This document shows, piece by piece, positions 11,648 to 24,237 of a stretch of DNA of 64,000 bases. The DNA is from Edaphochlamys debaryana (lineage: Eukaryota; Chlorophyta; Chlorophyceae; Chlamydomonadales), in contig JAEHOE010000230.1 of the NCBI GenBank assembly GCA_016858145.1, positions 1 through 64,000 on the forward strand. The letters are read 5' to 3'. The translations under genes were made by a program, and so were the position numbers. Each line of letters starts with the position of its first letter. Position 1 is the stretch's first letter. The notes beneath the pieces were generated by a model. The model was not told the DNA's origin. It saw only the letters and a list, made by a program, of their open reading frames with translations, and made no database searches.

Positions 11648-14138
11648 ATGGTGAAACACGCTCGGGATCAGGCGTTATCAGGCGAGCAGGCAGCCAGCAG
11701 CGCGGGGGAGGCAGCTGGGGTTGCACAGCAGGCCGACGAGGGTGCGGGCACGGAGGGGGATGAGGCAGAGGCCGTGGAGTCTGGGGGTGAGGTGGACACG
11801 CCCCCTGGAGAGGGGGCCGCGGCGCCGGCTGCTAAAGAGAGGCGGCACCGCGGCCCCAAGCGGGACAAGGACGAGCTGAGGGCCGAGGCGGCAGCCAAGC
11901 GTGACAGAACAGCTGTCAAGCACCGCCTGCGTCTGGCGGCTGTTAAAGCCGCGCATACGGCCGAGGCCACCCATCCCAACTCAGAGTGGGGTCCCGAAGC
12001 AGCACGGCTGCTGGGGGAGTGGCTGGCGGTGAACCCAGACGTGGAGCCACCAAAGAAGCCGGAAGAGCTGTGCCGGCGCTGGGCTGCGCGGCTGGAGCCC
12101 AACAGAGGGGCATCTGGGGTCCAGGACGCGCCACGCTCTGGGGCCCCACGGAAGGTGCCGGAGGCGAAAGCCCTGCTCGCACTAGCAATGGTGCTCGACA
12201 AGGCGCCCAGCAGCAAGGAGGCGATGCTGGCGGTCCCCGAGTTCAAGGATCTCCTGGACAGCTGCAGCGAGGCAAGAGGGGCTGGTCAGGGCGGGTGGAG
12301 AAGCAGAAGGGGGCATGGGGCAGCAAGCCTCAGCTGTTGCGGGTCTGGCCTGAAGCTTTCCCGCATCCCCCCGCCTTCCCCACAGGATCCCGCCGACCCC
12401 GTGAGCCTGAGGGCGCTGTGGGACGCCATGATGGAGTGTGAGCCAAGGCTGAGCAAGGCGCTGCTGGTGGAGTTCAAGAAGCCGCTGAAACCAGAGGTGA
12501 TGAAGGCGCGCGTGGAGTGCGCAATCAAGTGGCTCCGCAAGGTGATGGGTTTGCGAGCGGACGAGGCCTTCCGGCTGCCCACCAGCGTGGAGGACCTGAA
12601 ACGCGGGCCCTGGGACTGGATCTCGCGCATCCTGTGGCTCGACGCCAAGAAGATCTGGATCACGCCCGTCAACTACAAGGTGCGGCGTCAAGGGGCTGGG
12701 TGCCGTAGCCGCGCATTACTCAGCATTTGGGCACCGGTGTGCCACCGCCCCTCACATCTGCCTGAGTCCTCACGATATCTCCGTGCGCCCCTCGCTTCTC
12801 TGCCCTGCCAGAAGTGGGGCCTCAAAGGCCAGCCCTCGCGTGTCATCCACGACTCGCGATGCACGGAGCCCTGGTGCATCCACTACTACAGCGTCATCAA
12901 CTACTGGCACGGCGCCTTCCTCCTGGTCTGGGTCACGGGCACCAAGGGCACCGGCTACAAGCACCCCCCCTACCAGGTCAGACGTGCTCAGGGTGCTCGG
13001 GAACCATGTCCACGTACCACCTCTGGTAACCAGCACTGAAATGAACGACAGCAGGGGCACCGGCGTCAGAAGCGCTCAGAGCTGATCGGATAGCGTCAGC
13101 CCAGTCCTGCCTTGTTGCGAGGCAGCAAAGCCGCACCACGTGAAACTTCGCACGTGTTGCATGCCACCCCTTCTGCCGGTCCAGCCACATCTGCTTCTCG
13201 ACTTTCACTTTGCCGCTCCACTCCTCCCCTAAGTGATGCTCTCCATCCACCTCCACCACCACCCGCGTGCCGTAGAGCCAGAAATCGAACGCCCGCACGC
13301 CTTTGACCACCTGCGCCTCCCAGACCACCACACACCCGGGCCGTGCACCTGCCAGTGTGCGCAGCAGCTCAAACGCCTCCTGCTCATAGTCGCTGGCCTC
13401 CCTCGAGCTCCCGGGACAGTGCATGGGGCACTGAAACACGCTAGAGGGGGTGGGCGCCTCGCCACGCTTGTTGAGGTCAGTCAGCCGCTTTGACACAGCG
13501 TGCGGGGTCTTCCAAACATGGCACCGGCATGGACTGGTCCAGATGGCTCCTGTAGGGTCATGCCGCCCACGTCCACGCAGCTCCCAGCCGTTGCGCTGGG
13601 TATCGAAGGCCTCGTATACCCATGCCTCCTCAAAGCCCCGCTTGTTGTGTCCACCGCTTCCCACACGCAGACCCTCGCCGGTGAGGACGCTGCGGGGCCA
13701 ACCAAGAAGGAGTGGGAGACGCGGGTGCTCAGAGCAGCGCTTGCAAAGTGGAAGGAGCTAGGGGAGCCGCAGCCACCTATCTTGTCGTGGGACAACAACT
13801 ACATCCACGGCAAGTGGCGTGAGGGGGACTGGGCCAAGTACGGCATCGACGAGTCACACCACACCGGGCTGCCCGAATACAGCCCGGACATGCACAGCAT
13901 CATCGAGCTGAGCCACGCCCGCCTGGTCAAGGCGTTCCAGGAGTTCATCAACAACCACCGGTCGGCAACCGGTGACCAGCTGAGCATCTACACCACGGAG
14001 CTGCGGCGGCTCTTCGAGGGCCCGGGCAAGGTCATCACGAATGACTGGGTTCGCAACACTACCCACCGGCTCTTTCTGGAGGTGCTGCCGGCAATCATCA
14101 AGGCGGAGGGCAACTACCCAGAGAAGAAGCTGCGCTGA
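11648..14138 (+). CDS. DDE transposase, Tc1/mariner-IS630-like (unit 4)
   Basis: Inferred exons are 11648-12271, 12386-12679, 12812-12976 and 13671-14138, all phase 0. It carries WLDAKK, SWDNNY and the SPDMHSIIE block intact. It differs from unit 3 by a handful of substitutions, including a C-to-T in the pyrimidine tract before exon 3. It is the last full-length copy in the window; beyond it the array turns to a leader-type unit that breaks off into the cyclase gene. Confidence 0.75.
12978..13664 (-). CDS. Antisense PD-(D/E)XK endonuclease in intron 3 (unit 4)
   Basis: This is a third intact copy, inside intron 12977-13670. One difference from units 2 and 3 (T to A at about 13097) is a synonymous Ala codon change on the nuclease strand. 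Too few changes separate the copies to test selection within this window. Confidence 0.65.
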   Translation of the reverse strand: MGSGGHNKRGFEEAWVYEAFDTQRNGWELRGRGRHDPTGAIWTSPCRCHVWKTPHAVSKRLTDLNKRGEAPTPSSVFQCPMHCPGSSREASDYEQEAFELLRTLAGARPGCVVVWEAQVVKGVRAFDFWLYGTRVVVEVDGEHHLGEEWSGKVKVEKQMWLDRQKGWHATRAKFHVVRLCCLATRQDWADAIRSALSASDAGAPAVVHFSAGYQRWYVDMVPEHPEHV

Positions 14139-14910
14139 GGCGGGCCTGCGAGCTGGAGGCGGGCCTGCGGGCGAGAGGCGGCGCGCGGGAGGGGACAGGG
14201 AGGGAGGGAGGGAGGGATAGTCGAGGGGAGAGAGGGAAGAGTCGAGCAAGGGAAAGCATGGGCCAGGAAGGTGTACAGGGGGCACAGGACGCTGGGGCAG
14301 CTGAGCAAGCACGCATCAGGTTAACTACCTATCATGCTTATAACGTTTGTATTATTGCGGTGGAGCCAGGCGGGGCCCCGCCTCAGAGTGAGGCAAGGGG
14401 GGCTTGTCTGGCATGTCGGCCCGCGTGGGATGGACATGTCCGAAGCCGTGACGAGGGGGTTAGCAGGGGAAACGCGTGTCACGACTGCTTATAAGATATT
14501 GCTGCTGGTGGCGAAGTCGGGGGCTGATCCCCCTGGATAGCGGATGCGCGATTCCGTTGTGCGGGAGTCGGGGAGTGCGGGACGCGGGGGGAGGCGGGGC
14601 CCCGCGTGCCGAACGGTCGCGGTGATGGTCGCCGCGTCAAGCCGCTTCTAACCGATGCTATGTGCTTATCTGCACACACCTGTAGTCATAACAGAGCGTG
14701 GACCCAGGTCGCCAGCTTTATCCAGAGCCCTCCGCGCAACGCCATCCTCGATTGCGCTAAGCTGGCGCCGGCTCAGAGCCTTCCGACAAGCCCCTCCGCG
14801 CTGCCGGAGACGCACAAGCGAGTTGGTGTCACTGAGACGTAGCCAGCGAGCTTACGGGCTTCGATCTAGCGAAGCTTTTGCTGCGAAACCGTGACGGGGC
14901 CGCTCGGCCT

Positions 14911-15799
14911 CACTGCCTCCTAAAAGTCGTCGGAAACTTGGCTTTGCGGCTCGAGCCGTCTGTCGCGGCGCCGTGCTTAAAATGCGCTGTAGCTTGAGGG
15001 CTGAACACCACGTCTTCTATTGAGTAGGAAGGTAAGCTTGTGTGAGCGAGTGCGCGGAGTGGAAGCCTTAGGCCGACAGCGAGACGGCGCGCTCTGATGC
15101 GTGCCGGGGTCCACCGACGTGCCTACCCCATGCCGCAGCGCCCATGCCGCCCCTAAGAAATGCTTACCCCCCGCAGTCCCCCCCGCGCACCAAGCAAGCT
15201 TACAGAGTCCCTGTGCATATGGGGGGAGCATGACAGGGGCTGGAGGCGGGGTGGGGAAAACCCTTGCCTTCCCCCTGCGGGCACGGTACCAGCACACACC
15301 CTCACCACAGGATGCGCCCCCTCGGGCTCCGCAGCGCCCCCCGCGGCCACTCGCTTAAGGGCGATGGACGTGGGGCTTACAGGAGGTTGTGCTGCCAGGG
15401 AACTGTGTACGCCCAAGAGCGCGGGACTGGGCAAGGCCGGCCACACCATGAGCGCGCCTTCCCAAGCGACCAGCCCAAGCCAGTAGAGCATTGCCTCGCC
15501 TTTTGTACGAACGACACGCTGTGCAGTCCCTAGGTGCCGACCCTGGCAGTGCGAGCAAACGTACGGCAAACCTGTCTGGGCGCTAGAGGCCACGGCTGCA
15601 AGGTTTGAGCGGCTCATGCTGTAGGGAAGATGCAATTTTGATGCTTGGAAGACAAACAGGGCCCGCGCAGCGACTGCGAGGGTGCTCAAGTTTCCGAAGA
15701 CTTTTAGGCGGTAGTGAGATGGCGCTCAGATTGTGCTGGGCGTGGCATGCCGTGCATGCCATGTGCGTGTCTGGCTCCCCGCCTGCCCCTGGCCCCCGC
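14911..15799 (+). repeat. Unit 5: leader plus first 84 bp, truncated
   Basis: A full leader (14911-15715) is followed by GAGATGGCGC and repeat sequence up to GGCCCCCGC at 15799. After this point the sequence is single-copy and belongs to the cyclase gene. No target-site duplication was found across the two repeat/cyclase junctions. Confidence 0.85.
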
Positions 15800-18700
15800 T
15801 GCCCACCAGCTCACTAACGTCGGGCAGGTCGTTATTGCCGGCGTGGCCAAAGCGGGGTGTCCTGGTTCCCGTCAAGCTGCTATCCGCCGTCGCCCGAGCC
15901 CGGGCCCAGAGGGAGGCACTCGCGAAGACCTAGGACGGCAAGGGCAGAGCAGATTCAATCATGTCGCTTTGTCCGATGCACATGCTTGGCGATGCAAGTC
16001 GACCACGCCCCACGCTCACCGCTCCCTGGCCGGCCTTGCTGGCGATGCGCGATGCTCGGTTGAGGGTGCGCCCCGTGTAGTCCAGGCGCCCGGTGCGGGG
16101 CACCACACGTGCAATGGCAGGACCCCCCTCCAGCCCCACGCGCAGCCTCAGGCCGCGAAGCACCACGCGGCCATCCCGGCGAACTTCGGTGCCTGACGGG
16201 AAGGGGAAGGTACGATAGGTAGGCCTCAATCAGGCTCCGGTAGTGCACCCACTCGCAAGCATGCCCAGCCTCCCAGCCCTCTACGACCGAAATTCTCTGA
16301 GCCCGTGGCCCCCGCCTCCCTCTTGCTCACCGGCCTCGTGCTCCAGCAGTGCCTGGGGCCAGGGCAGCTGCAGGGCCCTCTCCTGGCAGCCCACGGCCCA
16401 CGCCACCGCCGTCGTGGGCTGCGCGAACACCACCACAGCGCTGCCCTCCGCCTGAGCCACCACGTAGCCGCCTGTCTCGGCCGCAGCCGCCTGCACGTCC
16501 CGCTGCAGCAGCGCCACCGCCTCCGCCAGAACGCCCGCGTGCCACTGCCTCAGCGCCTTGACGCCGGACACGTAGATAAACACGGCCACGATGTCGCCCA
16601 GGGGGGCAAGCAGGCTCGAGGAGCGGGGATCTGGTAAGCACCCGTGCCTGTCCGCGGCCAAGGGAGCGATTGGTGATGAACCGTTAACGTTACCGGTCAA
16701 GGTACGTGAGGCACTCAGCGGCAATGTTCCTCCACCGACCTGCAAAATCAGTACGTGACATGGCATAACTACTAAGCCGGCCTTTGCCCTTACCTGAACA
16801 TCGGAGCAAGGCCGTATCTGGGCAGCAGGCGGACGTCCAGGGCGCAGAAGAGGTCGGGCTCCTCCGGGGACTGCACTGAGCCGCTCAACCCGAGAATCAC
16901 AGTGGAGGCAACGCTGGGGAGGGTGGATGGACGGTGAGACGGCGTGAATATGAGTGCAGGAGTAAAGGTACATCACCACTTCGCCGTCGAGTCGTGGGAG
17001 CTTGCACATCGCTCACCTCCGCGCCGCGAGAAGGCGTTGAGACCTCGGTGCGGCCGCCCGGCCGCACCTCACCGAAGCATCTGGGAAGATGCCGGCTGGC
17101 ACCAGAGGGCGGCCCACGTGGATAAGGCTGAACTGTGGACCGTACAAAGCAAGACGTGTCATAGAGTCAGTGGCAGCAAGCGCCCGCGGGCCATAACCTT
17201 GCCCCACCTGCCGCATCTTTGCCTTGTAGGCGTTGCATGCTGCCTGGGTCGTCTCCGTCAGCAGCACAGCGCCACCCTGGGGTAGGGACAAAGAAAGAGG
17301 AAAGGTCAAGGCTCAATGCTCAAGGCGCTGAGGCACTCAGCCCAAGGGGCCTGGCTGGCGCGAGCTGTAGTCCTGCTCACCGCCGCAAGGTCGCAGGTCG
17401 CCTTGGTTCGGGCCAGGCACGCGCCCCGGTACTCGTATCGTGTGTCGCGGACCGTCTCCACTACCTCGTCTTGAGGAACACCCGAGTGGACCTGCAGCAC
17501 GGAGCAATGACACAATGATCAGCAGAGGATGGGAAGCGGCCTTTGGCGGCACGAGAGGAGTGTGTCACGACTCACCCCGATGCGCACTCGGAGGCCCCTC
17601 ATAGCCAGCATAGGCCGTGCGGCCGTGTCGCCTGAGAGCAGAGCCGCAGTGCCTCGTGTGGAGGGCTCGTGTGCGGATGGGTCATCTGGGGGGGCCTGCA
17701 CGGTGGATGAGGACCCGGGGCGTCGTCACCCGGCCCCATTCCAGTAGCAGGCACGCGGACGGCGGGAGCTTGCATGAGCTTGCGCACCTCTGACGGCACC
17801 CACAGCCTCTGCAGCACCGCTCCCAAGTCTCCAGCATGCACGCGACCGGTGCTCGCAACGGCCAGGAGCCTATTAAGCACCTCCTCCAGGGCGCTGCCGT
17901 TCGGTTCCTCCGCAATGCCACCGCTTGCGCTGCTGTAGCCTTGGCCGCTGCGGGTGTCACGAGCTCCCAGCTGGCCCGCAAGACTGCTCTGCCGTGCGAA
18001 GAGCGAGCTCTGGTGGCTTGCTCCGACGGGGCTCGCTGGGCTTAGCAGCGACGACGCGAGGGCCCGGTCCTGCGCGCGGGCAAGTATTGCGGGGCACCAC
18101 ATGAGGGGTCACGCTGGGTACGGCAGTGACCCCGGGCACCTTACTGTCGGTTGCAGAGCCCCAGCCGCCATACACAGCACACCTGCTCCTGATGATGCAA
18201 GGCCGGTGCAATGCCCGATAGGGCTGGAGGTTGGAGCGAGTGGGCCTGCGGGAGCTCCAGGGCCCCGCTGTCCTCGTCCGAAGTGTTGCTCCGCGGCACC
18301 TCAATCAGCATCGCCACCCCCAGGCTGCGCATTCCGATGTCCGCATTACTTGGCCTCGGCATGGGAGGCCGCTCATCCGCCGCGCTCTCCGGCAGGCCGC
18401 CTGCGCTCCGGACCGTTCGCAGCTCGTCGCCCTGGCCAGAGAGCCCAGCGGCAGCCCTCAGCGGCGGCTCCAAACCATCGGCCGTCAACCCAACATCGAG
18501 CCCTGAGCCAGCTCCGTAGCGGCTCTCGCTTGCTTCTGCGTGTTGTCGCAGGAAGTCGGCCGCGCTCAATGGAGCGGCTGCTTGGGAGTCGGGTCGACTG
18601 GCTTCACCGGCGGCGAGATGAGCCGCGCGTCCGGCGTCTCCCCGCGAGGCCGCCGAGGTATGTGCGGGCGCCGCGCCGCTGGTAAGGGCACTGGAGGCAC

Positions 18701-21700
18701 TCGCGTCGCCGCCAGCGGCGGCGGCGGCAACGGCACTGACCTTGGCGAGGGTGGGTTGGCTGTCTATCCTTATGACGCTCGCAAAGGGCGTCGCGGCAGC
18801 CTCGCTCACAGCGTCCCGCGTGAAGCTGGGGGACACGTGGTCCCGCCGCGTGGTGCTCCCGCCACGGAGGAGCGCTCTTGCCGCCGCCGTGGCGCGGCCG
18901 CGCAAGCTGCCCGAAGCAGCCCGAACCGCCCCCGCTGCGCCGGGAATGGTTGAGTTCAGCAGGTTGGGCCCACTTTGGCCCTGGCTCGCTGCGGGACAGG
19001 ACGCGTCGGGTCCCAGGCTCGAGAGAGGGTTGGTGACCACGACTGAGATGTTGGCCGCGGCGCCAGCTGCACGAGAGCGCGGGCTACTGGGTTGCTGTCG
19101 GAAGGATGCCATCGAGCGAAGCGATCGGGCCTGTGGCAGTAGGGATCGGGCGCTCCGTCCAATGGCAGCCGCAAGTGAAGGCGACTCCCGCTGAGTTTGA
19201 GAGGGGCTGGATCTGTAGAAGAGAGCGGTGGCGCCGAGACCTCGCAGGCGGGGGCTGCCGCTTGTCGGCTTGGCGAAGGAAGCGTGGAGGCTGCTGGGGT
19301 GCCAGTTTGGGGATGGGCCCTGCGAGGCGGAAGCCCGGGTGCTGATTCGCGGGAAGGGCCCCGCGCCCGCCATCGCTTCCAGGACCTGGGGTGGGGAAGA
19401 ATGAGGTGTGATACGGTTGCCTTGATGGACATGTGAGGAGCATGGGCCATTGGCCGTTCAGGATGAAGGCTTCACGCCTAGTGCCCTCACGACGGTTTAC
19501 AGAGAACTGGTATTGGCATCTAGCTCTGGCTCTAACTGGCTCAAGTAGATTTTCACAGCTCCTCACCTGCGGGTTTGGTGCCGCCCACGCCTCGGCTCCG
19601 TCGCATGTGGCCAGCAGCAGCGGGGGCCAGTCCGCGTCCAGCAGCCGGGCCTGCGCGGGGGGGCGATCAGGGAGGGCGGGGAGGGCAGGTGAACGCTAGC
19701 ATCAATGGCCAAGGGACGGCCGGGAACCTCGCAGCGTGCCTTCTCTCTCCTCCGCCCCGCCGAGCCCCCATCGCACCTGCAGGTCCAGACTGAAGGAGAG
19801 CGCGGCCCAGGGAGTGTGGAAGGACGCGAGGAAGGCGTCGCCCTGAGGTAAGGAGAGGGGCCAAGCACGGGGGGGGGGGTAAGCTGTTGTGTGATGCGAA
19901 CTAATCTCTGCCGCATCTCTGCCTTCCAGCAGCGACCCTGATCTGGCTCACCTCTGTGGACACCTCGTGGCCTCCGTGCGCCTCGAGCGCCTTGCGCACC
20001 TCCCCGTGGTGCACGGAGAGGCAGGCGTTCATGACCTCTGTGGGCAGCAGCTCCCACAGCAGCGTGGAGTTCTGGATGTCGGTGGCGACCAGCGTCACGT
20101 CGGGGCCCCACTTGGGCGGCAGCACGCGCCCGGACAGCAGGCTGCGGCGGCTGCGGTAGCGGTACACCACAGCGCCCACCACCGCTATGATGAGGAGCAG
20201 CACAGCTGAGGGTCGGGTGTGAGAAGGCAAGGGTTCAGTTAGGTCGATCAGCTCTGTACCGGTGCGTAATCCCGCATTGCACCGGACCAAGGCGTGGAGA
20301 TTCGGGGGAGGAACGGACGCCGGGGCAGACCAGGGGACGCACCCATGGGGACGGCGATGGCTGCGACAACAGCAGAGCGGGGAAGGCCCCACGAGTTGTC
20401 GGGTGCAGGTGCTGGGATCTTGGGGTCGATTGGGTGGGGCCCCAACGGCATGTAGTGCAGCGTGCGCCAGTAGATGCCTTGGATAGTCCGCTGGAAGGGA
20501 ACGCCTGAAGGGGAGCAGCAGGGGGTACGTATCAAAGCAAGCCGACAGCACCGGACGGCACGCATGGTTATGGTGGTGCGATTGCGTCGTTAGCTGAGAG
20601 CCCACAGGATTGCAACCACGCACCTCCCAGCACGAACACAAACTTATTGAAGAGGTCCGACAGGAGGGGCGCCGCCGCACGCGGGGTGAGCTCTCCCTCG
20701 TAGGCGGCAGCAGCGAAGGCCGCCTCGTCTAGTGCAATCCTGGAAATGAGCGCACAGGGACACAGCAGAATACGGTGTGAAAGCACGTGCGCGAGCCAGG
20801 CCACAATGTCAGTTGGTACCGCTGGGCTATGGAGCTAGGCTTAAAATTGCCCATCCGAGAAACGCGATGCGAGCCGGGCGCGGGACACGAGCGCATTACG
20901 CGACGCAAATCGTCCCTGAATTGCGGGCTTGGTGTGGGAGGCAAGTTGGCGCGTGCTCCATGACACCGATCGCGACTGGTCGCCCCACCGTTCCGCGCAC
21001 AGACAGCCCATGCAAAACGATGGAACCCACCTGTAACCGGCCGTGTGAAGTGTTCTTATTTCGATTGCCGAGTTCGGGTGGTTGTCTCCAGCGGCCAGGC
21101 CGGCATGCAAGGCGGGCCCGTCATCAACATGGAAACCCAGCTGGAGCCAGTCCACGGCAGCAGCAGCGGACCCGTTCGCTCGGGCTGCGGATGCATCAGG
21201 GCACAGGCCACGGGTTGTAGATGCGTGCAGACCTCAGGGACACGGACAGGGTTGCCACGCCCCCTGGGCCCAAGTACTAAAGGCCCTCCAGCCTCCGTCC
21301 AAAGATCCGCTCTGAGTTTCGAATCACCATTACCTGCGGTCCATTTCTCAAAGATCTCGCCGTACATGGGGACGCCTTTGTAGTAGATCTCTCCTAGCAG
21401 GACGTAGATGGCATCCGACTGGCGGCTGGTCATGTCCTTGGGGTCTGCCTCGAGCAGCATCAGGCGAGCGACAGAGGCCAGCGGCGCGCGGTTTACCCAA
21501 ACTCCTTCGGCCGGTCCGCCAGGACCTGCGAAGGAGGTGGGGGGAGCAAACGAACTATAACTAAAGACTGCGTGCTGAGGTTTGGCGCGTCTTTCATGTT
21601 GGTCCCGCCCCTGACACTTACCGAGCACCGCCGCCGCGAGGCTGCCTCCCGCCAGGCGCTCGGCGAATGGCGCTGCACACGTCGTGCCGTTCACGCACCA

Positions 21701-24237
21701 CTGCAGCCCGTCCGGGCCGGCGCTGCCGTCCTGGGGCCCCACGGTTGCACCGCCCGAGGCCCCCTCGGCGGCGGCGATACTGGTAACCACATCCGCAAAG
21801 GTGCGATTCTTGGGAGGATAGCCCTCCAGCGGAGCTTGGATGTACAGCGGGAGTGACTGCGGCTGGGCGAAGGGCACCCCCGGTTGTGGGGGTTGCAGGC
21901 TGGTCCAGTGCTGCGGAGCGGGCTGCTCCCACACCCGTGTGCTCCCGGGCGCAAGGGCCATGCCCAGCCTCCCCGCCACGCCTGGCGCTCGCTCGGCCGT
22001 GAGAAAGGGCAGGGAATGAGCCCAGTCGAGGGTGAAGAGGCATCTGCCGCCGGCAAAGTGGGGGTTGATGGGTGGGCAATCTGCTGTAGTGATGTTGTGG
22101 CCAAGCGCGTGACTGGTGCGGGTCGTGTTGGGCTGAGGCGGCCAAGAAGTTCCTGCCAGCTGCCTCCACATGTCGAGTGCTGCCCTCATGGCTGGGTTGT
22201 GCACGAGGGGCCGCATGGTGGCTCGGTCGAACCACACGCCCTGCTGCTGGCCCTCCGTCTGAGCCATGGACGCGTACACAGCGCTCAGCAGGCCCCAGAC
22301 CTTGCAGGCTGCGGACGGAATACGGGACAAAGGGCCGCAGGCAGAGTTGGCAACTCGGGTAATCAAACCCGACAGCGCTTGCAGTTTGCCCCTCCACCCC
22401 AAGCACTAGCCAGCTGCCCGCGGCCCACCTCTCATAGTGTCCAGGCACAGCCCGTGCTCCGGCTGGCCGTCTCCGTCCAGGTCCCGCCCCTCCACGGCCG
22501 CCGCCAGTGCCAGGAGCTCCTCCCAGGTGGCAGGGGCCTGGGCCGCAGCTGCCCCTCCGCCCCCCGAGCTCGCAGGCAGCCCCGCGGCCGCCCTGGCTGC
22601 CTCCACCGCCGCAGGGAGCCAGTCGCGCCTAAGAGGGAGCGCCATGCACAAAGAGCAGTCGGGGCACGTCAGTAAGACGACATCTCTATTAAGGGCAGCC
22701 TGGGTAAGCCTAGTAAGCGAAGGGACCGCCTCCGCCCCGCGCCGCACGCACCGATAAAAGAGAGCTATCCAGGTGCGCGGTTGAAGCCTGTCAGGCAGGG
22801 GGTCCAGGCTGGCAGGCATGACGGCCGGAGCCCGCTGGTCCACCTCTTCCACCGATGACTGATTGCCGCGGGACCAGTCCCAGAGCGCGCTGTGCGGATT
22901 AGGGATTGAAAGCCAGAGTCGGGAGCGTGAGAGGGCAAAAGTGGCCGACCGGCCGACGTGCAGTTACACTGCGTTGCTGCTCTATCTCCCCATCCAGTCG
23001 TTGCAAGGACACGCTTGCAACTGCCCGCGCCGCACCTGTAGTAGGAGATCATGTAGTCTTGCGGCGTGGCGCGTCCGTGGAACCCATCGAAGGTCAGCGG
23101 ACTGTGGGTTGTAGTGCCAGATCAGTACGGACGGTCGCACAAGATGGATCCAGGGTGGCGCCATGGGGCCAATCAGCCGCCGTCAGCAGTCGATGCGTCT
23201 TTCATACCCCAGGACTCGCTCCTTGCCCACTAGAATATAAAGCTAGGAACGCCCCCCGCTTCATGGGCAGGACACTCACTCGAAGGACAGCCAGTTGACA
23301 TCGAACTGCGTGTCGGGCAGCGAGACCTGCAGCTCCGTGTACAGCGTCATGGGGAAGGGCAGCGTGCCGCGCGCGCTGGTGATGTTGGTATAGTTGTTAA
23401 GCACCACTCCGGCTGACAAGGCCGGGGCAGACCCCGGTCCCAGACCGGTGGAGCCACCCTGATCCTGGTTCGGCGCCATGAAGGCGTCGATGATGTGAAG
23501 GATCGTCGGCCACATGACCTGGACAGGACAGGAGGAGGGGGGAGTCAAAGTTTGGGCCGCTCGCAGTTCCCGATGGCGCTAAGCGATAGAGCCCGGTAAA
23601 GGTCACTCAGCTTGTTGCCGGCTTGCCGTACACGTACAACAGGGTAAACATACAGTTTGGGCAACCTTTTGAGAGGGGGGTTGTCCCCGACCCCGGTTTG
23701 CTGTCAAACTTGCACAGCCCCGCCTCCTGACCTGAAGCTCCCCCATGATGCTGATCTGGGTTGACATGGGAAGAGAGTGCGGAGCCACATGGGCTGGGTT
23801 AAAGCGGGAAGGTATCACACACCGTGCAAGCGCGCCCATCAGTAATCAGTCAGCTGCGTGGGGACTCTGTGACAGGGTTGCTCCGTGACGCCACCCCGGG
23901 TGTACCTGCACCTCATCTCCACACATGCCGGCCTCCAGCTCCGTCACTGCAGCCTCGATTTGGTCCAGCTCCTGAAGCAGGGCGGCGGTGGAGCCTGCCG
24001 CCACCCTGAGGAGCGGGCCAAGGGAATTAGGGCCATTTCTATGGGACGGCCACTCGCTCGGCCCACGGCCCATGGCGTTTCCATGGAGCGCTCGTCCCGT
24101 CAAATTCCCACGGAGCCCAAAGCCTCCGTGGGCACCGTTGCGACCGTTATGTGCAAGTTAGAGTGCACAAACGGAGTTGATTGCAGGTTGTTCTGCTCGC
24201 GACGCGCTTCCCAACGCTGCAAGCGCCAGTGCAAGGC
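15800..24237 (-). CDS. Receptor-type nucleotidyl (guanylate/adenylate) cyclase gene, fragment truncated at both ends
   Basis: Exons inferred from the 5' side: 23906-24005, 23732-23755, 23280-23518, 23036-23101, 22752-22889, 22429-22628, 21622-22308, 21334-21525, one unresolved, 20624-20739, 20343-20504, 19952-20205, 19777-19842, 19567-19650 and a large exon from 19385 to about 18200. Further exons run down to 15800. The 5' part resembles an extracellular solute-binding ectodomain (CLFTLDWAHSLPFL, DLDGDGQPEHG). Then come a TM helix (AVLLLIIAVVGAVVY, ~20205), a class III cyclase start with its metal Asp (VATDIQNSTLLWE) and GDAFLASFHTPW. A ~350-residue Ser/Ala-rich insertion follows, then RGLRVRIGVHSGV and RYEYRGACLA. 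A second cyclase-like segment has TGGYVVAQAEGSAVVVFA and GRTLNRASRIASKA. The last exon seen (VFASASLWARA) runs into repeat DNA at 15800. Signal peptide and C-terminus are missing, so this is probably non-functional. Confidence 0.75.

Larger units (their letters stand above)
2..15799 (+). repeat. Array 1: tandem long units (~3.53 kb) of a DDE-transposon repeat
   Basis: Four head-to-tail units share the landmark GAGATGGCGCTCAG at 807, 4323, 7856 and 11385, giving spacings of 3516, 3533 and 3529 bp. A fifth unit starts with a leader at 14911 and breaks off at 15799. Leader-bearing units begin CACTGCCTCC; leaderless units join the previous tail directly to GAGATGG. Each complete unit holds the leader or its junction, about 260 bp of upstream DNA, a four-exon transposase, an antisense nuclease ORF in intron 3, and a tail of about 775 bp. 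Units 2-4 are nearly identical; unit 1 is degenerate. No terminal inverted repeat was found at the unit ends, so the original transposon boundary is uncertain. Confidence 0.9.

Noticed and set aside
11668..12246. 192-codon antisense frame inside transposase exon 1, recurring in all units
   Set aside because: Mirror of GC-rich codon bias on the other strand; low-complexity Ser/Ala content and no domain.
11363..13039. 558-codon single frame spanning unit 4 upstream DNA, exon 1, intron 1, exon 2, intron 2 and exon 3
   Set aside because: It reads through non-coding upstream DNA and through two introns, and it ends before the catalytic second half. The spliced model starting at 11648 restores all DDE motifs.
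15153..15689. 178-codon minus-strand frame in the leader
   Set aside because: Interrupted differently in units 1 and D, no recognisable domain, and no spliced partner.
2..15799. Bacterial insertion-sequence array with ribosome-binding sites
   Set aside because: The transposase requires splicing, and no Shine-Dalgarno-like spacing precedes the ATG, which follows a splice-acceptor-like tract.
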